Source: Allantophomopsis cytisporea
Lineage: Eukaryota; Ascomycota; Leotiomycetes; Phacidiales; Phacidiaceae
Direction: 5' to 3'
NCBI GenBank assembly: GCA_024752435.1
Contig: CP103023.1
Span: 1,736,001 to 1,800,000, forward strand
DNA: 64,000 nt
The notes beneath the pieces were generated by a model. That model ran no database searches. It saw only the letters and a program-made list of their open reading frames with translations, and was not told the DNA's origin. Shown in pieces: positions 45,993 to 57,225 of this stretch. The first letter of the stretch is position 1, and each line of letters starts with the position of its first letter. The translations under genes and the position numbers were made by a program.

Positions 45993-48836
45993 TTATGGTG
46001 AGGCATCTCTTGGCTTCCAGAATTGCATCATCCTGCTCAAACGCTTCCCTCTGGTATGTCTCGAGCTCTTATCGCTCGAATCCGCAGTACCTGGAGGCCT
46101 CGAATCTATGGAAAGCTTGCTCTTCTCGCCATGCGAGGAGCTAATGAGACGAGACAGGCTGACCATACTGGAACGTTTACGGTTCATTGCAGCGGAAGAC
46201 AATGAGGCGGATCGTTGACCATCACGGAATTGTCCAGCAGTTGCAAAGGTTTGACCACTGGTGGTAGTCGACTCGCTGCTAGTCAATGATGGCACGTCAT
46301 CGACGGACATACGAACCTCTGGACCGGGCTCACCAAACAACAACGATTGGAAACTGCGCTCATCGGTAACGGACGATGGTGCAGTGGATATACGCTGAGT
46401 GTCATACGACATTGGTGAGCGAGGGGACGGAAATGGAGAGCGCTCAGCAGATTGTGGGGTCGTTGGAGTGCCATAAGATGGAGCCAAAAATACTGGACCA
46501 AACGTATTAACTGGAGCAAGTTCCTTGGCTGCTACAGGGCGAAGGGGCGGTGTTAAAGTAGAATCTGAGGCCTTCGCATCCGATCCTGGGGTAGGTGGAT
46601 AATGATCATCATCAGCTATCTCCACGGCATCAGCTGACTCCTCCGGAATTGTCGTCTCCCTCAGCGAGAGGGTAGAATGTTCGGATTTCATGCTTGAGCC
46701 GGCTTGCTTGGCGCTCTCATCGCTAAGACCGCTGCTCTTCCTATTCAGAGATCGAATCGATTGTTTGTCGTCGAAATTCCAATTCATGCTCTTGCCGTTT
46801 CGCATATCGTCCGCTTCTACTACCTGAATGCGAGTATTGAGGCTAGCTTCGTCCTCTGAGTCCGAATCTCCCTTGGCATCTCTGGCAGAGAGCGATTTGG
46901 TATCAACCCATTCATCTTCTTCATCCTCTTCGAAGACATCTGCCATCGTCGAACTGCTACCCAATCGATGAAGGCTAGATCGCGGGAAATCGAAGGCAGC
47001 CATTTCCGGTGCACTTTCAGCACGTCGGTGGTAGTGCATTCCTGGACCCGAGAATGCAGACATCTTTTGAGCACTGTGCATTCGTCGCTTCGTGGGACCA
47101 GAACCTGTCTGTGAAGCTTCCCATGCCGGATCGTGATTCGAAGGAGTATTGAATGGACCTAAGGCAGCATCAAGATCAATAATGGGACTCATCGAGTCAT
47201 CATCCGGCACGGTCACATGTCGTGGTTTCCAGTTGGCAAAGTCGGTTGCAACTTGAGGCCTTGGGAGGGGTTCCTCAGCTATAGATGAGATAGCGGTTGC
47301 TGTGTGTGGTTCTTCATTGAATACAGGCGTATAAGAGCGAGATGGCGGAGTTGGTGACCGTCGACTCATAGGCTTTGGCTTCTGGCAGCGAGAGCGAGAC
47401 TTGCGCCCCAGTATAGAACCAGCCCATGATCTAACCTTCTTCTGCTTCTTCAGCGAGGCCCGACTGACCGAGGATCTTCGAGATGCTGTTGATGGAACTT
47501 TGTAAAGAGTAGGTGTGGTATCCGTAGACGCAGAATGTAGAGAAGACGCCGCAGGACTAATTTTGGACTCGTTCAAAGAGCCTGCTCGAATGCTGAGTTC
47601 TGATCTTGCAGGAGACTTCTCTCCTGAAGAGCTCTCCTGTCCAAAGAAGAGATACTTGCTTCGTGGGAATTTTGGAGTCATTGGACTACCACTGCCACTG
47701 ACTGGAGCAGATTTGGAGTGTGGTAGTTCTGGCATTGGAGGACGCATTGAAGTCTCTCTCGTAGGACTCAGGATCGCTCCTGCAGTCCTCGGACGTACTT
47801 GTGGGCTTGATGTGCCAGAAGCGGTTTTTGAAGCCCCGAATGGCTCGCGAATTGGTGGACTCGATGTACCGGATGATACGATGGAAGAAAGGCTACCCGA
47901 GACCGAGTGGCCGCCTTGTCTAACGGTTGCAATGCTTGAGGTGTCGCTCGATACCATTGAGACTGGTCTAGGGATATATTCAAGGGTGTCGGAGAACCCA
48001 ACTCTGGCCTTGTTGAAGCTCTTCCCGGGGGATGATCCTCCAGACTCAATTGCGTTACCACCAATACTCGGGGAAGCGTTGTTCATGGCAGTATCGATCG
48101 AAGCCAAGAAAGGTGACTGCGATTTATTGGTATCTGACGGGCTTGACGGGGCGCTTCCACCACGTAAGGATTCAGCACTGGCGGTGGGTGGCTTCAGGAT
48201 AAAGGATAGATCGTGACATGAGATAGCTGCGGATCTTCTATGCGCATGACCTCTTCTGCCAGCAGATGGGCCAAGTTTTGAACCTGTGGGTGATGGCAGA
48301 ACGCCATCTCCATTTGTCGGACTGGTACTCATCAATCCAAGGCCAAGGCCTGTTGCACCATCACCTCCAATGAACTCACTTCCTCCCCTGCGATGTCCCC
48401 CTGATCTGGCCGTGCTCGTACCGTTCAGCGAGAGTGGTGATACGGGTGGTTTGACGCTCGAATCATCTGCGGGTTCTGAAGGATTGAAAGAAAAGCTTGG
48501 GAGCGGTGGCGGTCTGGAGTGACGGCTACCGCGTGGAGATTCAGCACCGGCGGGCGTCGGCGACGAATCTGCTGCGAACGATGCTGGTCGACGACCGGAA
48601 GTTCTTGGGTAGGTGGACGATGCTGAAGATGATGCTTGACGTGCAGGAAACACAAAAGGCGGGTTTGGAAGTGGACCCGACTGTGCCACGGGTTCTGGTG
48701 GAAAGAAGGGCGACCGTGATGAGGGAGTATTGTTCAGTGGCAGTTCGAAGGATTTGCCGAGACTGAGCGCTTGATCTTGAGTGAAAGAGATACTCCCATG
48801 CATACTATGTTGCCCTGGAGCTGTGACTGCCATCAT
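45993..48836 (-). CDS. Ser/Pro-rich disordered protein (cell-wall proline-rich-like)
   Basis: Single exon, 947 residues from the ATG at 48836 (an upstream TTG extension of the frame is not used). It begins MMAVTAPGQHSMHGSISFTQDQALSLGKSFELPLN and continues with RHSRPPPLPSFSFNP, HAHRRSAAISCHDLSFILKP and RVGFSDTLEYIPRPVSMVSSD. These are short conserved islands in a disordered, Ser/Thr/Pro-rich chain with many SP/TP and RxxS sites. An acidic patch (VFEEDEEDEWVD) lies near residue 630, and a basic end (KSSRHTRGKRLSRMMQFWKP) closes the protein. There is no signal peptide or membrane segment, so despite the 'cell wall proline rich protein' label I recall for similar fungal proteins, secretion is not supported. 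Dense phosphorylation-type sites suggest a signalling or scaffold role; this is inference. Confidence 0.85.
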   Translation of the reverse strand: MMAVTAPGQHSMHGSISFTQDQALSLGKSFELPLNNTPSSRSPFFPPEPVAQSGPLPNPPFVFPARQASSSASSTYPRTSGRRPASFAADSSPTPAGAESPRGSRHSRPPPLPSFSFNPSEPADDSSVKPPVSPLSLNGTSTARSGGHRRGGSEFIGGDGATGLGLGLMSTSPTNGDGVLPSPTGSKLGPSAGRRGHAHRRSAAISCHDLSFILKPPTASAESLRGGSAPSSPSDTNKSQSPFLASIDTAMNNASPSIGGNAIESGGSSPGKSFNKARVGFSDTLEYIPRPVSMVSSDTSSIATVRQGGHSVSGSLSSIVSSGTSSPPIREPFGASKTASGTSSPQVRPRTAGAILSPTRETSMRPPMPELPHSKSAPVSGSGSPMTPKFPRSKYLFFGQESSSGEKSPARSELSIRAGSLNESKISPAASSLHSASTDTTPTLYKVPSTASRRSSVSRASLKKQKKVRSWAGSILGRKSRSRCQKPKPMSRRSPTPPSRSYTPVFNEEPHTATAISSIAEEPLPRPQVATDFANWKPRHVTVPDDDSMSPIIDLDAALGPFNTPSNHDPAWEASQTGSGPTKRRMHSAQKMSAFSGPGMHYHRRAESAPEMAAFDFPRSSLHRLGSSSTMADVFEEDEEDEWVDTKSLSARDAKGDSDSEDEASLNTRIQVVEADDMRNGKSMNWNFDDKQSIRSLNRKSSGLSDESAKQAGSSMKSEHSTLSLRETTIPEESADAVEIADDDHYPPTPGSDAKASDSTLTPPLRPVAAKELAPVNTFGPVFLAPSYGTPTTPQSAERSPFPSPRSPMSYDTQRISTAPSSVTDERSFQSLLFGEPGPEVRMSVDDVPSLTSSESTTTSGQTFATAGQFRDGQRSASLSSAAMNRKRSSMVSLSRLISSSHGEKSKLSIDSRPPGTADSSDKSSRHTRGKRLSRMMQFWKPRDASP

Positions 48837-49499
48837 GCTGAACTTATGCCGCCCGGCGGCTTTGAATTGGGTGGTCAACTAGGAAGATCTCATGGAATTT
48901 GAGCGTGGAGCAATCGAAGGGATGCTCGACAAGAACGGGCGATTTGCTGTTGACCGAGCGATGTGTAGGTGGTTGTGTTCGACGTGAATTGTATAGCGGA
49001 AAGTCCCTTGTGTACTGCTACCAGGGGAGATGGTGACGACTGTAGTAACTGGTCAGATTTGAATATCGGCCTGCGCGCGCAAAGTCGAAGATTGAAATTA
49101 TGAATGGCGTACCCGACGTAGAATGAGTAGATGTTGTTTGTTGGTCGGACGAATTCGTGAAAAAGGTCGTCTCAGAAGTGTCGGGATTCGAAAGTTGAGC
49201 GAAAGTGGGAGAGTATCGACGGGGGGGGATATTTTGGCTGAAGAAGAAAATATATAAATGGCGAGTTTCGAAAGGATTTGAAGGGTTGCAAAGGAGTGGA
49301 CGGTCCAATTGCCAGTGCTATCTTTAAGAAGAGATTGCGACTGGTAAAGGGCCCAGGTATGAAGATATTGACGATGTTGAAGTGTAGAGGAGGGGGTTGA
49401 GGGTATGGTTGTTGTGGTGATGAAGTAGAGGTAGTAGAGAGGGAGGAAGGTTGATGATGTTGATGGGGGGGTTGGGTTGGTTTTTTGGGGGGGAGAGTG

Positions 49500-49880
49500 G
49501 TGGAGGAGGAGGAGGAGGAGGAGGAGGAGGAGGAGGGTTTGTGAGTGGGTAGAGTGTAGAGGCAAATGGTAAGTAGTAAAGTAGTTAGTCGTAAGTAGTA
49601 GTGGTAGTAGTGGTAGTAGTGGTAGTAGTGGTAGTAGTAATAGTAGTAATAGTAGTAATAGTAGTAATAGTAATAATACTGTAGTAAGTATCGTAGTATG
49701 TACAATGAGTGATGCGGGTGTGGGTGTGGGTGTGGGTGGATGTTGTGTGGGTGTATGGATGTGTGTATGAGTGTAAGGTAGATGTGTATGTGTATGTGTA
49801 TGTGGATGTGGATGTGGATGTGGATGTGGATGTGGGTGGAGAGTGTAGTGAGTGAGAGTAAGTAAGTGTAAAAGTGTGTG
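49500..49880. repeat. purine-rich and GT-rich microsatellite cluster
   Basis: Consecutive arrays on the plus strand: (GGA)n near 49503-49535, (GTAGTG/GTAGTA)n near 49590-49678, GTGGGT units near 49718-49740, and TGTATG/TGTGGA units near 49785-49840. They lie 0.7-1 kb upstream of the minus-strand start codon at 48836. Confidence 0.85.
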
Positions 49881-50130
49881 AGGTGATGGCTGAGGAGAGT
49901 GAGTTCGCCCACGCTGGTTGATTGATGAGTTGCGGGTGAAATTGACTGTGCTCGTTCTACTTTGACTGGGGGCTAACTGGGGACTACTGGGGACTACTGG
50001 GGACTCTATTCCGCTAGCAGGGGACATGCACGGGGGGGTGGCTGCAGTGGCTGCTCATGGCGGAGAGTCGCTGGATAATTCGGTGTCTACGGTAAAGCAA
50101 GTACGACAGACATACGACTAAGTGCTAAGG

Positions 50131-50160
50131 GAATGAATGAATGAATGAATGAATGAATAA
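50131..50160. repeat. (GAAT)n microsatellite
   Basis: Seven near-perfect 4-bp units in non-coding DNA. Confidence 0.9.
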
Positions 50161-51520
50161 TAATGTACCTACAAACAGGTACATACGCTCTCGACTCCAT
50201 ATTCACTCGTCTCTACTACACTACCTACACATTTGCCCGCTGTGGCTTCGACATCCTATAGTCCATGTGGTAATGGAGGGTCATATCGACATTACTCGAC
50301 GTATTGCACGTACTTATGGTATTCGATGCACCGAGAGTTCCTGCTCTTTCTTCCTGGCGTATCCGGCGTACCTGGCGTACCTGGTGTACCGGCTGTTGTA
50401 CCTTGCAGTATATGGATACGCCTCCATACTTTGCTGTGTGGTTTCCCTCGTGGGTGTCGTCTTGGGTTCATCAACAGGGGCATATGTCAGAGATGGCATG
50501 GGGATTTGAGGGTGGCTCATACTGCGATCATCCTCCACCGATGAACAGTAAAGTGACCCGGTACCATCATCGAAGGACGAACTGCACTTCGGTTGCGGTG
50601 TACCAAGACAGAACTCAAGTCGACCGGTAAGAGTGGCAGTACGTACTTCACTACGTATGCAATCTTTCCAACATAAAATAGTGTCATGTATTGGATTTGC
50701 CTGTATTGACGGCATGAATACAGATGTGTGGATATATGAATCCGCTGTACACAAAGAGTACTTGTACGGAGCACACGCGCAGAGAGAGAGTAGATCGACA
50801 GATTCATTCAAACACATCCAGGACAATTAGATAAAATAAATATACACAGCTAGCTACCTGCCTCCCCTCCACATACATCATTCACGCTGTACCTTGATTG
50901 ATAGATTAATATATCGACATACCGTGAATACGAAAATCTGCCAAGGGCACCAAGTGTCAACGCCCAGACCTTCAGATACTCCCGGCACGCCTCTCCAAAG
51001 CACCGTCCGTCCTTCAATTCATCTATCATACCTCCTGCGCATGCCAGGCCCAAAGATGGGACGATGCGATGGGGAGGGGAGGGGAAAGGGAAGGGGGGAA
51101 AAAAAAGCATGGGCAAAGAACTGCAGACAGGGGTTGAACTGTATTGCTTGACGCCAAAAGCGCTTGACCACAACGATGTTCGATGGACTTGGTAGCACGC
51201 TGCATAAAAACATCAGAGGGCCAATTGATGTCGAGCGTTGAAAAACAATAGCGAGCATTTTGACTGGTGATTCTGTGATCTGTGAATTCCCTCAATGTCT
51301 GACAATATCCCTATCGGTGGGGTATGCAGAAGAGGCAGATGTGGGTATGAATAATAAGGAGAGGATAATAACGGAATCCCGGCGCGAGAGGCATTGGAGA
51401 GAATTGAAAGAATTGTGAAGGATTTTATGCTCAAGTCCACCGAATACGCTCCGTATTCTCGTACCGCTCGTACTCTACTCTGGTGATAGACATCATCGTT
51501 ATCTCGCAACTCGACTCATC

Positions 51521-51569
51521 CTCTCTACCTCTCTACCTCTCTACCTCTCTACCTCTCTACCTCTCTACT
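51521..51569. repeat. 8-bp tandem repeat (CTCTACCT)n
   Basis: About six near-perfect copies of an 8-bp pyrimidine-rich unit. Confidence 0.9.
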
Positions 51570-52350
51570 TCTCCTCCTCTTCCTCCCTCTCCTCTGAGTC
51601 CCGTTTCCACTTCATTCAATGCCATCATTATTCCAACTTATCTACGCTCTCATATCTCGTACTCCTCCTGTATGTACTATTTAAGTACTATACCAGTGAC
51701 TTCTACTACCATCCCGTATTCACAAGCCTCCCACTATCCGCATCGCTATAAGCGGCCTCCGTCTTCATGGTAACTAGAACAAGTAGAATTTTACTAGTAG
51801 CATCGCCTCGAATCCGTCCGTTTAAACCTGTTCTGTCAGTCCCTGAAACTCAACAGCCAGAAGGGAAAAAGAAGAAAGATTACGCTTTACTTCGTAAAGT
51901 AATAAGCCAAGTTTCCCACGGAATATAAAGGGTATTTTAGATAAATAAAAAATACTGACTCTGACTGCCTTACGAGCCCTTACCTCCGTGCCGTTTGCAA
52001 TATCTTCTCTCTGCCTTACTCTTACTCAAGCCATTCATATCTGCCCAATTGATAACGAAGCGGAATCAAAAGGAAAACACCAAAGACAAGAACAACCTCA
52101 ATATACTTCTTTCGCTTCCATCAGATCTCATATCACATTTTACAAAACACTCCGCAGGCACTCGTGTCGGCCATGGACCATGGCAAACCTTGAAGGGAAC
52201 CCAGGGTCATTTGATGATGATAGGCCCAGCGGCCAAGTGGGGACTCCTGAAATAACAATCGTGAAGTCTTGACCAACAGAAAGACCCTGTCCATGCGTCG
52301 CTCCCACGTACTCTGTCTTTACTTTCAGTCGCCGCGAGCGACAGGAAAAA

Positions 52351-52455
52351 GCCCCTCTCTCTGCCCTCTCTCTGCCCTCTCTCTGCCCTCTCTCTGCCCT
52401 CTCTCTCCCCTCTCTCTCTCTCTCGCTCTTCTCTCTCTCTCTCTCTCTCTCTTTC
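52351..52455. repeat. 12-bp TCTCTGCCC-type array passing into (CT)n
   Basis: Five copies of a 12-bp unit containing TCTCTGCCC, followed by a CT dinucleotide tract. One strand is almost purely pyrimidine. Confidence 0.9.
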
Positions 52456-53387
52456 TCGGCGTGCGTAACGACAAGAGGTCGCACCGGCGATGTGTGGGAA
52501 GATGCCCTTTCAGGGATGGGCCATCTCGGTGCAAAAAGCGGGTGATGATGCTGATCAGTGCACACAGTATTCGTGGCTATTCCGTGTGCTTCATATCCCC
52601 CAACACTGCCTCAGAGTCAGTCACTTCAAGATTGAGTGAGGACCATGTTGAGCCCAGGTCAGATTAAATCGATTATCCCGATGAAAACGTTGAAATGATG
52701 TTCCATCGCGATGGTATGTGTGTGTGTGGCCTTGACCACCAGCACACACACACAATCCAAATTCGGCGGATGCTCTTATTACCGCTGAGATGCGGTGTTT
52801 CCTTTTATGGGAGCACAATTTAACGTGCACCAACATCCACCACGCAATCAGGAAATTATGACAAGATTTCTCAGGTTTGTGCTTCGCATTCGGCACGCTC
52901 AGACCCCTTCTTGTACCGTCTGTACATATTTCGTACATGCTCCTCCTCCGAATCCTTCAGAGTCAAGTACATACGAGAGGCCGGAGTACATATGGAGATT
53001 TCATACTTTCTCACTTCGTATTGGATGAGAGAGCCCCAAGATATCACCCGCTGCCGAGGGATTGCCATGAATTGAGAGCCCCGCCGACCAGGCTGCAGTC
53101 GGACTTTGTTGAATGAAGCGCATCTCGAACTACTGCACAATCTTTGGAGGTGCATGACGCTTCTCGTGTGGCCAACTGAAGCCATCCATCCATCGATTCG
53201 TCCAAAATGTAAGACTGGGCTTGCAAGGTCGTCAGATAAGTACAGATTGCCACGATGTTCATGGTGGATTTAGGAATGATGAATGAAGGATTCTATTCGA
53301 TCAGACAAAGGTGAAGAGTATCTTCATATTGGATTATTTTTGCTCAGCTGAGTATCAATCATGCCGTCCCGCGATACGTACCTTACA

Positions 53388-53864
53388 TTAGGTCCCTGAC
53401 TCTAGAAGAATATGGCGTACCAAAGTTACAGAAGCAGAGTTGAGAGGTACTACCTTCAATTCTGTTTGGTCCGATAACATCATAACGAATTTGCTTGTTG
53501 GCTGCTTGCTGACGGCTTGTGAATACCCCATCTTCATTTGCGGTGCTTTCCAGATGATAATCAAAAGATACGTTGATGCCCTTACATCAAATTGGATGTC
53601 GTAAATGAGACCAATTATGCTTTTCGGGCGTCGACCCGAGTACGGAGGATTGTCGAAAGTCAAATCACCTTTTCGTATGGTGATGACTCGGCCATCATCA
53701 TCAAACCTCACGGCCTGTACAACAAAGTGGATATCAGAAAATAGAAACATCGTCATCGATACTTCACCTTGAGAAATGAACATCCTAGCTATGCTCATCA
53801 AATTAACTCTGGCACCACAGAACCGATCACAGCCGTATTGTTGTTGTTTATTCAGCACTTCCAT
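53388..53864 (-). CDS. possible orphan protein (158 residues)
   Basis: ATG at 53864, single open frame, no recognised family. The sequence alternates hydrophobic and polar residues as a beta-rich domain might (AVRFDDDGRVITIRKGDLTF, LIYDIQFDVRASTYLLIIIW, KFVMMLSDQTELKVV). It is the only frame in the surrounding 11 kb with such character. A frame of this length can arise by chance in 64 kb, so it is reported with low confidence. Confidence 0.33.
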   Translation of the reverse strand: MEVLNKQQQYGCDRFCGARVNLMSIARMFISQGEVSMTMFLFSDIHFVVQAVRFDDDGRVITIRKGDLTFDNPPYSGRRPKSIIGLIYDIQFDVRASTYLLIIIWKAPQMKMGYSQAVSKQPTSKFVMMLSDQTELKVVPLNSASVTLVRHILLESGT

Positions 53865-54541
53865 ACTGAGATGCAGTTGAATGTCTGCAGTGCTTCGAGA
53901 TTCCAATCAAGTGTAACGCTGCATGAAATATCTCCCAGGGCTCACGAATCACGTTCATCTCTTGCAGCCTCGAACTCTCACCCACTGGCACCAGAGCGGT
54001 TGTACTGTGTTATGCTCTAAACATCCTATCATGTACGAAACCCTTTGTAACACCGTGCATAAACTACAGCCTGTGTTCCTAGCCAAGTCTATGTAACCAC
54101 TCTCACAAGGAGTCGAGTGCTGTCGTCGACAACTGTCCAAAGAAATATAAACCGTACAAACCATATCCATGATTTTTGACACAAGTAGCTAGCCATTCAT
54201 CACCGAGCATAGAAAGCAGAGACCAGGGACACCCAGACACGGCGAAAAAAACGCCAGCGCCAGCAAAACGGCCAGCAAAAGTGCAAGCAAAAACCCAGCC
54301 CCCATGGTAATGAAAGAAGACGAAAAAAAACTATGAATAGTGAGTACAAAAGCCATCTCAATCGATATCGACAGGGAGTGCCAGAAGCCCATCGCATCAA
54401 GCGGAAATCCCTCGTCATGATGGGAGATTTCTCATGCCTATGCGAGATCCTCTCAGAGCCGGATATTCACAGGGCGGTCCTGGCTTTTTCGCGATTTATG
54501 GCATCGCTTATCCGGGACTGTCAGTGGAAGTCAGGTACACT

Positions 54542-54562
54542 GTACACACACACACACACACA
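54542..54562. repeat. (CA)n microsatellite
   Basis: About ten CA units. Confidence 0.9.
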
Positions 54563-55338
54563 CGCCTTGTCCCAGTCGTTTCGGCCGGGCCATGCCCATT
54601 CGATTCGATGGATGGCTATTGTGGGCTGTTGGATAGGTAGGTGGTTTCCTCCGGTGCCAGCCAGCATTGTATGCGCTCCATAACCGCAGCCGCCTGGATA
54701 CACGAGGTGGGGAGGCGGTGATGGGGCATGGTTGGATTGCTTGAGTGTGATGGCGTTGATATTTGGGCCTGGCGGATTTCTTTATAGCCGGAATTGGTAC
54801 CGGTGAGGTGGTGAGCGGCGAGATTACTTACTTTGCTACATCCTTTGACGGGCGGGCTTCGCTGTCGGTAAGTAAGCATGAGGAGAGATCATTTTTCACT
54901 CTTGGACGGACTTTCGTAGGTATCTTGGCTGCTGACTTGTCGGTGTAGAGGCTTATTCTCGACTGCACCTTTTCGGCTGCTAAATATCAATGACTCGAGT
55001 CCCGCGTAGATAATCAGCAAATACAAACCACTTTTGGGGGGAGGTGAAGTAGTGGCTTGCTGAACAGGCATTTGCTGGGCATCGTGGGGGTATGGGGAGA
55101 GGGATTGTTGATCGTTCAGCGGGACATGGAACGGACTGCGGGACTGTATGTATGTATGTATGCTTGGGGATATACATATGCAGCATTTTATGGAGTGCAT
55201 AGATTGAAGGAATCTCACGAGTAAGCAATTGAAGTTCATCATGAGTTATGATCGGAAGATCCGCGGGGCACAAAATGTTTGCATTTTCTTCTCGTTCATT
55301 ATTTCCCGTCTTGTCTTCTAAAGAGAAAAGGCTGGAGC

Positions 55339-55369
55339 TGGAGCTCGAGCTCGAGCTCGAGCTCGAGGC
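55339..55369. repeat. (GAGCTC)n self-complementary repeat
   Basis: About four and a half copies of GAGCTC/CTCGAG. The unit is palindromic, so the whole run can fold back on itself. Confidence 0.9.
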
Positions 55370-55714
55370 GTTATGTGTTCGATATTGCTGAGATTACGAT
55401 GATCTGCAAATATCCGATGTTGCGAGCCAGGGGGGGATCTCGAACGATTTCCTTAGAGGGACAGCCGTGCTCCGATGCGTGTGATGTACGTACGGATGGA
55501 AGTAGCATCTTGTACACTACTGCGGAATTTATGTTGCAGACACATACAGCGGGTACCTGAAGCTACATTCAATTTGACACAGCGGCGCTTGAAAGAGAGA
55601 AGAGAGACGAGAAAATGCAGAAGGGAGAAGGTAGAAGGCAGAGGCAGAAAGAAAGTCAATATTCAGGAGATCGCTTCCTCATATATGAAGTCTTGTTCTC
55701 GTCTACCGATACAT

Positions 55715-55731
55715 ATGTATGTATATATGTA

Positions 55732-55771
<40 letters not shown>
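55715..55771. repeat. (TA)n / (TGTATA)n microsatellite
   Basis: TGTATA units pass into an uninterrupted TA run of about 30 bases. Confidence 0.95.
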
Positions 55772-55773
<2 letters not shown>

Positions 55774-56930
55774 AGCATCTTCCCCCTCCCCTAGAGTAGA
55801 GTAAACAAAAGAGTATTTGTCAAATCATCCATGACTCTCCTCCTCGTGCATAAACACATTAAGGTAGGTAGGCAAACATGTGTGCAAAGATCGTCCAGGG
55901 CTCATCAGGACCCTGAAAGTGGTCCCGGACCATGTCTCAAGAACCTCCAATGTGCTGGCGAGCTTTATTTTACCTGAAGCGATTGACGAGGCAGCAAAAC
56001 ACCTCAAGCAATCAATGTGAATTTCAATTAGATTGGAAATTACGCCCATTCACTGAACGGTGCGTCGTGCCTCTGTTGACAGTTGGCTCTCTGACGAAGT
56101 TGGTATTGAGAGTCGAGTGAAGATGGTGGCCCGCCGGTATTGTATCCCGAGAGTCAGAGTGTAGTGAGTGAGGTCTTTTATGTTTCGTGGAGTTTAGATG
56201 GACTTGGGATGAATGTCTTACCTCTCCATCATTCAACGCTCAGCAGCCAGATCCCCTCAAGACAACCGTCAAAGCCTCGACCACCCACCCTACCTATGTC
56301 CAGACAATGACAACCCATCGAATCCCAATCCAATCTCTTGTGCGTATGCCCAACGACCTGTTTTATGGACGAGGAGTTGTTCAGTCGGACAAGCATTCAG
56401 CACTATCCAAAGGCTATCAATCGACCTGCTCTATTCTACAATAGAGATACTCTGAGTACTCTACCTTCGAGTGCGGTGTCCGACAAAGAAAAGGTGAGCA
56501 CCGTGAAGTGGTTTCTGATCGTGCATGACTTGCGAATCGCAATTGTATGACGGTAATTCGCACCTTTCTATCGGAGGAAGGCGTACAGAGTATGACAGTC
56601 TACGAGCGGAGTATTACCGGTAGAGCAATCCGGAAGTCAAAGCATCGCACAGCGCTACTTGCACGTATTACTCCTCCTCTCAACCAACCAATGCTCTATT
56701 GCAGCATCACGATGCACGAAACCAACACCTTCCATTCTCTCCCGAGTGCCGCTTTCCCATGCAAGCAATACATACATCTCCCTGTACGTATTATATACAA
56801 CTTGATTGTCCGTCTGCCCTCCCACGTTGCCACAACCCTGCATTGCCATTCTAACAGTGAGAGGATTGAAGCCAGGGACATACATCATCGAGGAAACAAA
56901 CCGCTTCGCAACCACAATCACAACAGCATG

Positions 56931-56965
56931 CTCGTCTCATCTCGTCTCATCTCGTCTCATCTCAT
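56931..56965. repeat. 10-bp tandem repeat (CTCGTCTCAT)n
   Basis: Three near-perfect copies plus a partial one, in non-coding DNA. Confidence 0.85.
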
Positions 56966-57191
56966 CCCATCTCTGTCCTCGCATCTCACATCTTATTTCC
57001 CGGCGTATCATGTGCACTAACGACAACACTTCCCACCACATCCAGCAAGGTGTTGAGCACTGCTACTGCACTGGAGCCAAATAGGTCACTCCGCCAGCCT
57101 GTTCGGACGGGATTTGAACGCGATCAAAGAAGCCCGGCCCCTATCAGCGCGCTCTATTCTTTCTAGTCAGGCACAATAATCAGCCACATAC

Positions 57192-57194
<3 letters not shown>

Positions 57195-57224
<30 letters not shown>
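57195..57224. repeat. (GGCACA)n repeat
   Basis: Five perfect 6-bp units. Confidence 0.9.

Positions 57225-57225
<1 letters not shown>

Noticed and set aside
47515..48216. 233-codon plus-strand frame
   Set aside because: It is a shadow of the Ser/Pro-rich coding sequence on the other strand.
49098..50027. Two long minus-strand open frames rich in His, Thr, Leu and Tyr
   Set aside because: They arise from microsatellites in overlapping frames; the composition is repeat-driven and both lie upstream of a real gene.
50314..50826. 170-codon minus-strand frame
   Set aside because: It overlaps several equally open frames on the other strand and contains simple repeats; no protein-like pattern.
55380..55430. 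CTGAGA followed by ATGATCTG, reminiscent of a thiamine-pyrophosphate riboswitch
   Set aside because: The rest of the TPP consensus and its helices are absent, and no thiamine gene is nearby.
57105..57185. tRNA-like stretch on the minus strand: 76 nt with GCCTG/CAGGC ends and a TTCAAAT loop motif
   Set aside because: The T-stem pairs at only three of five positions, the spacing from the loop to the 3' end is three bases too long, and no A-box or proper anticodon stem is visible.
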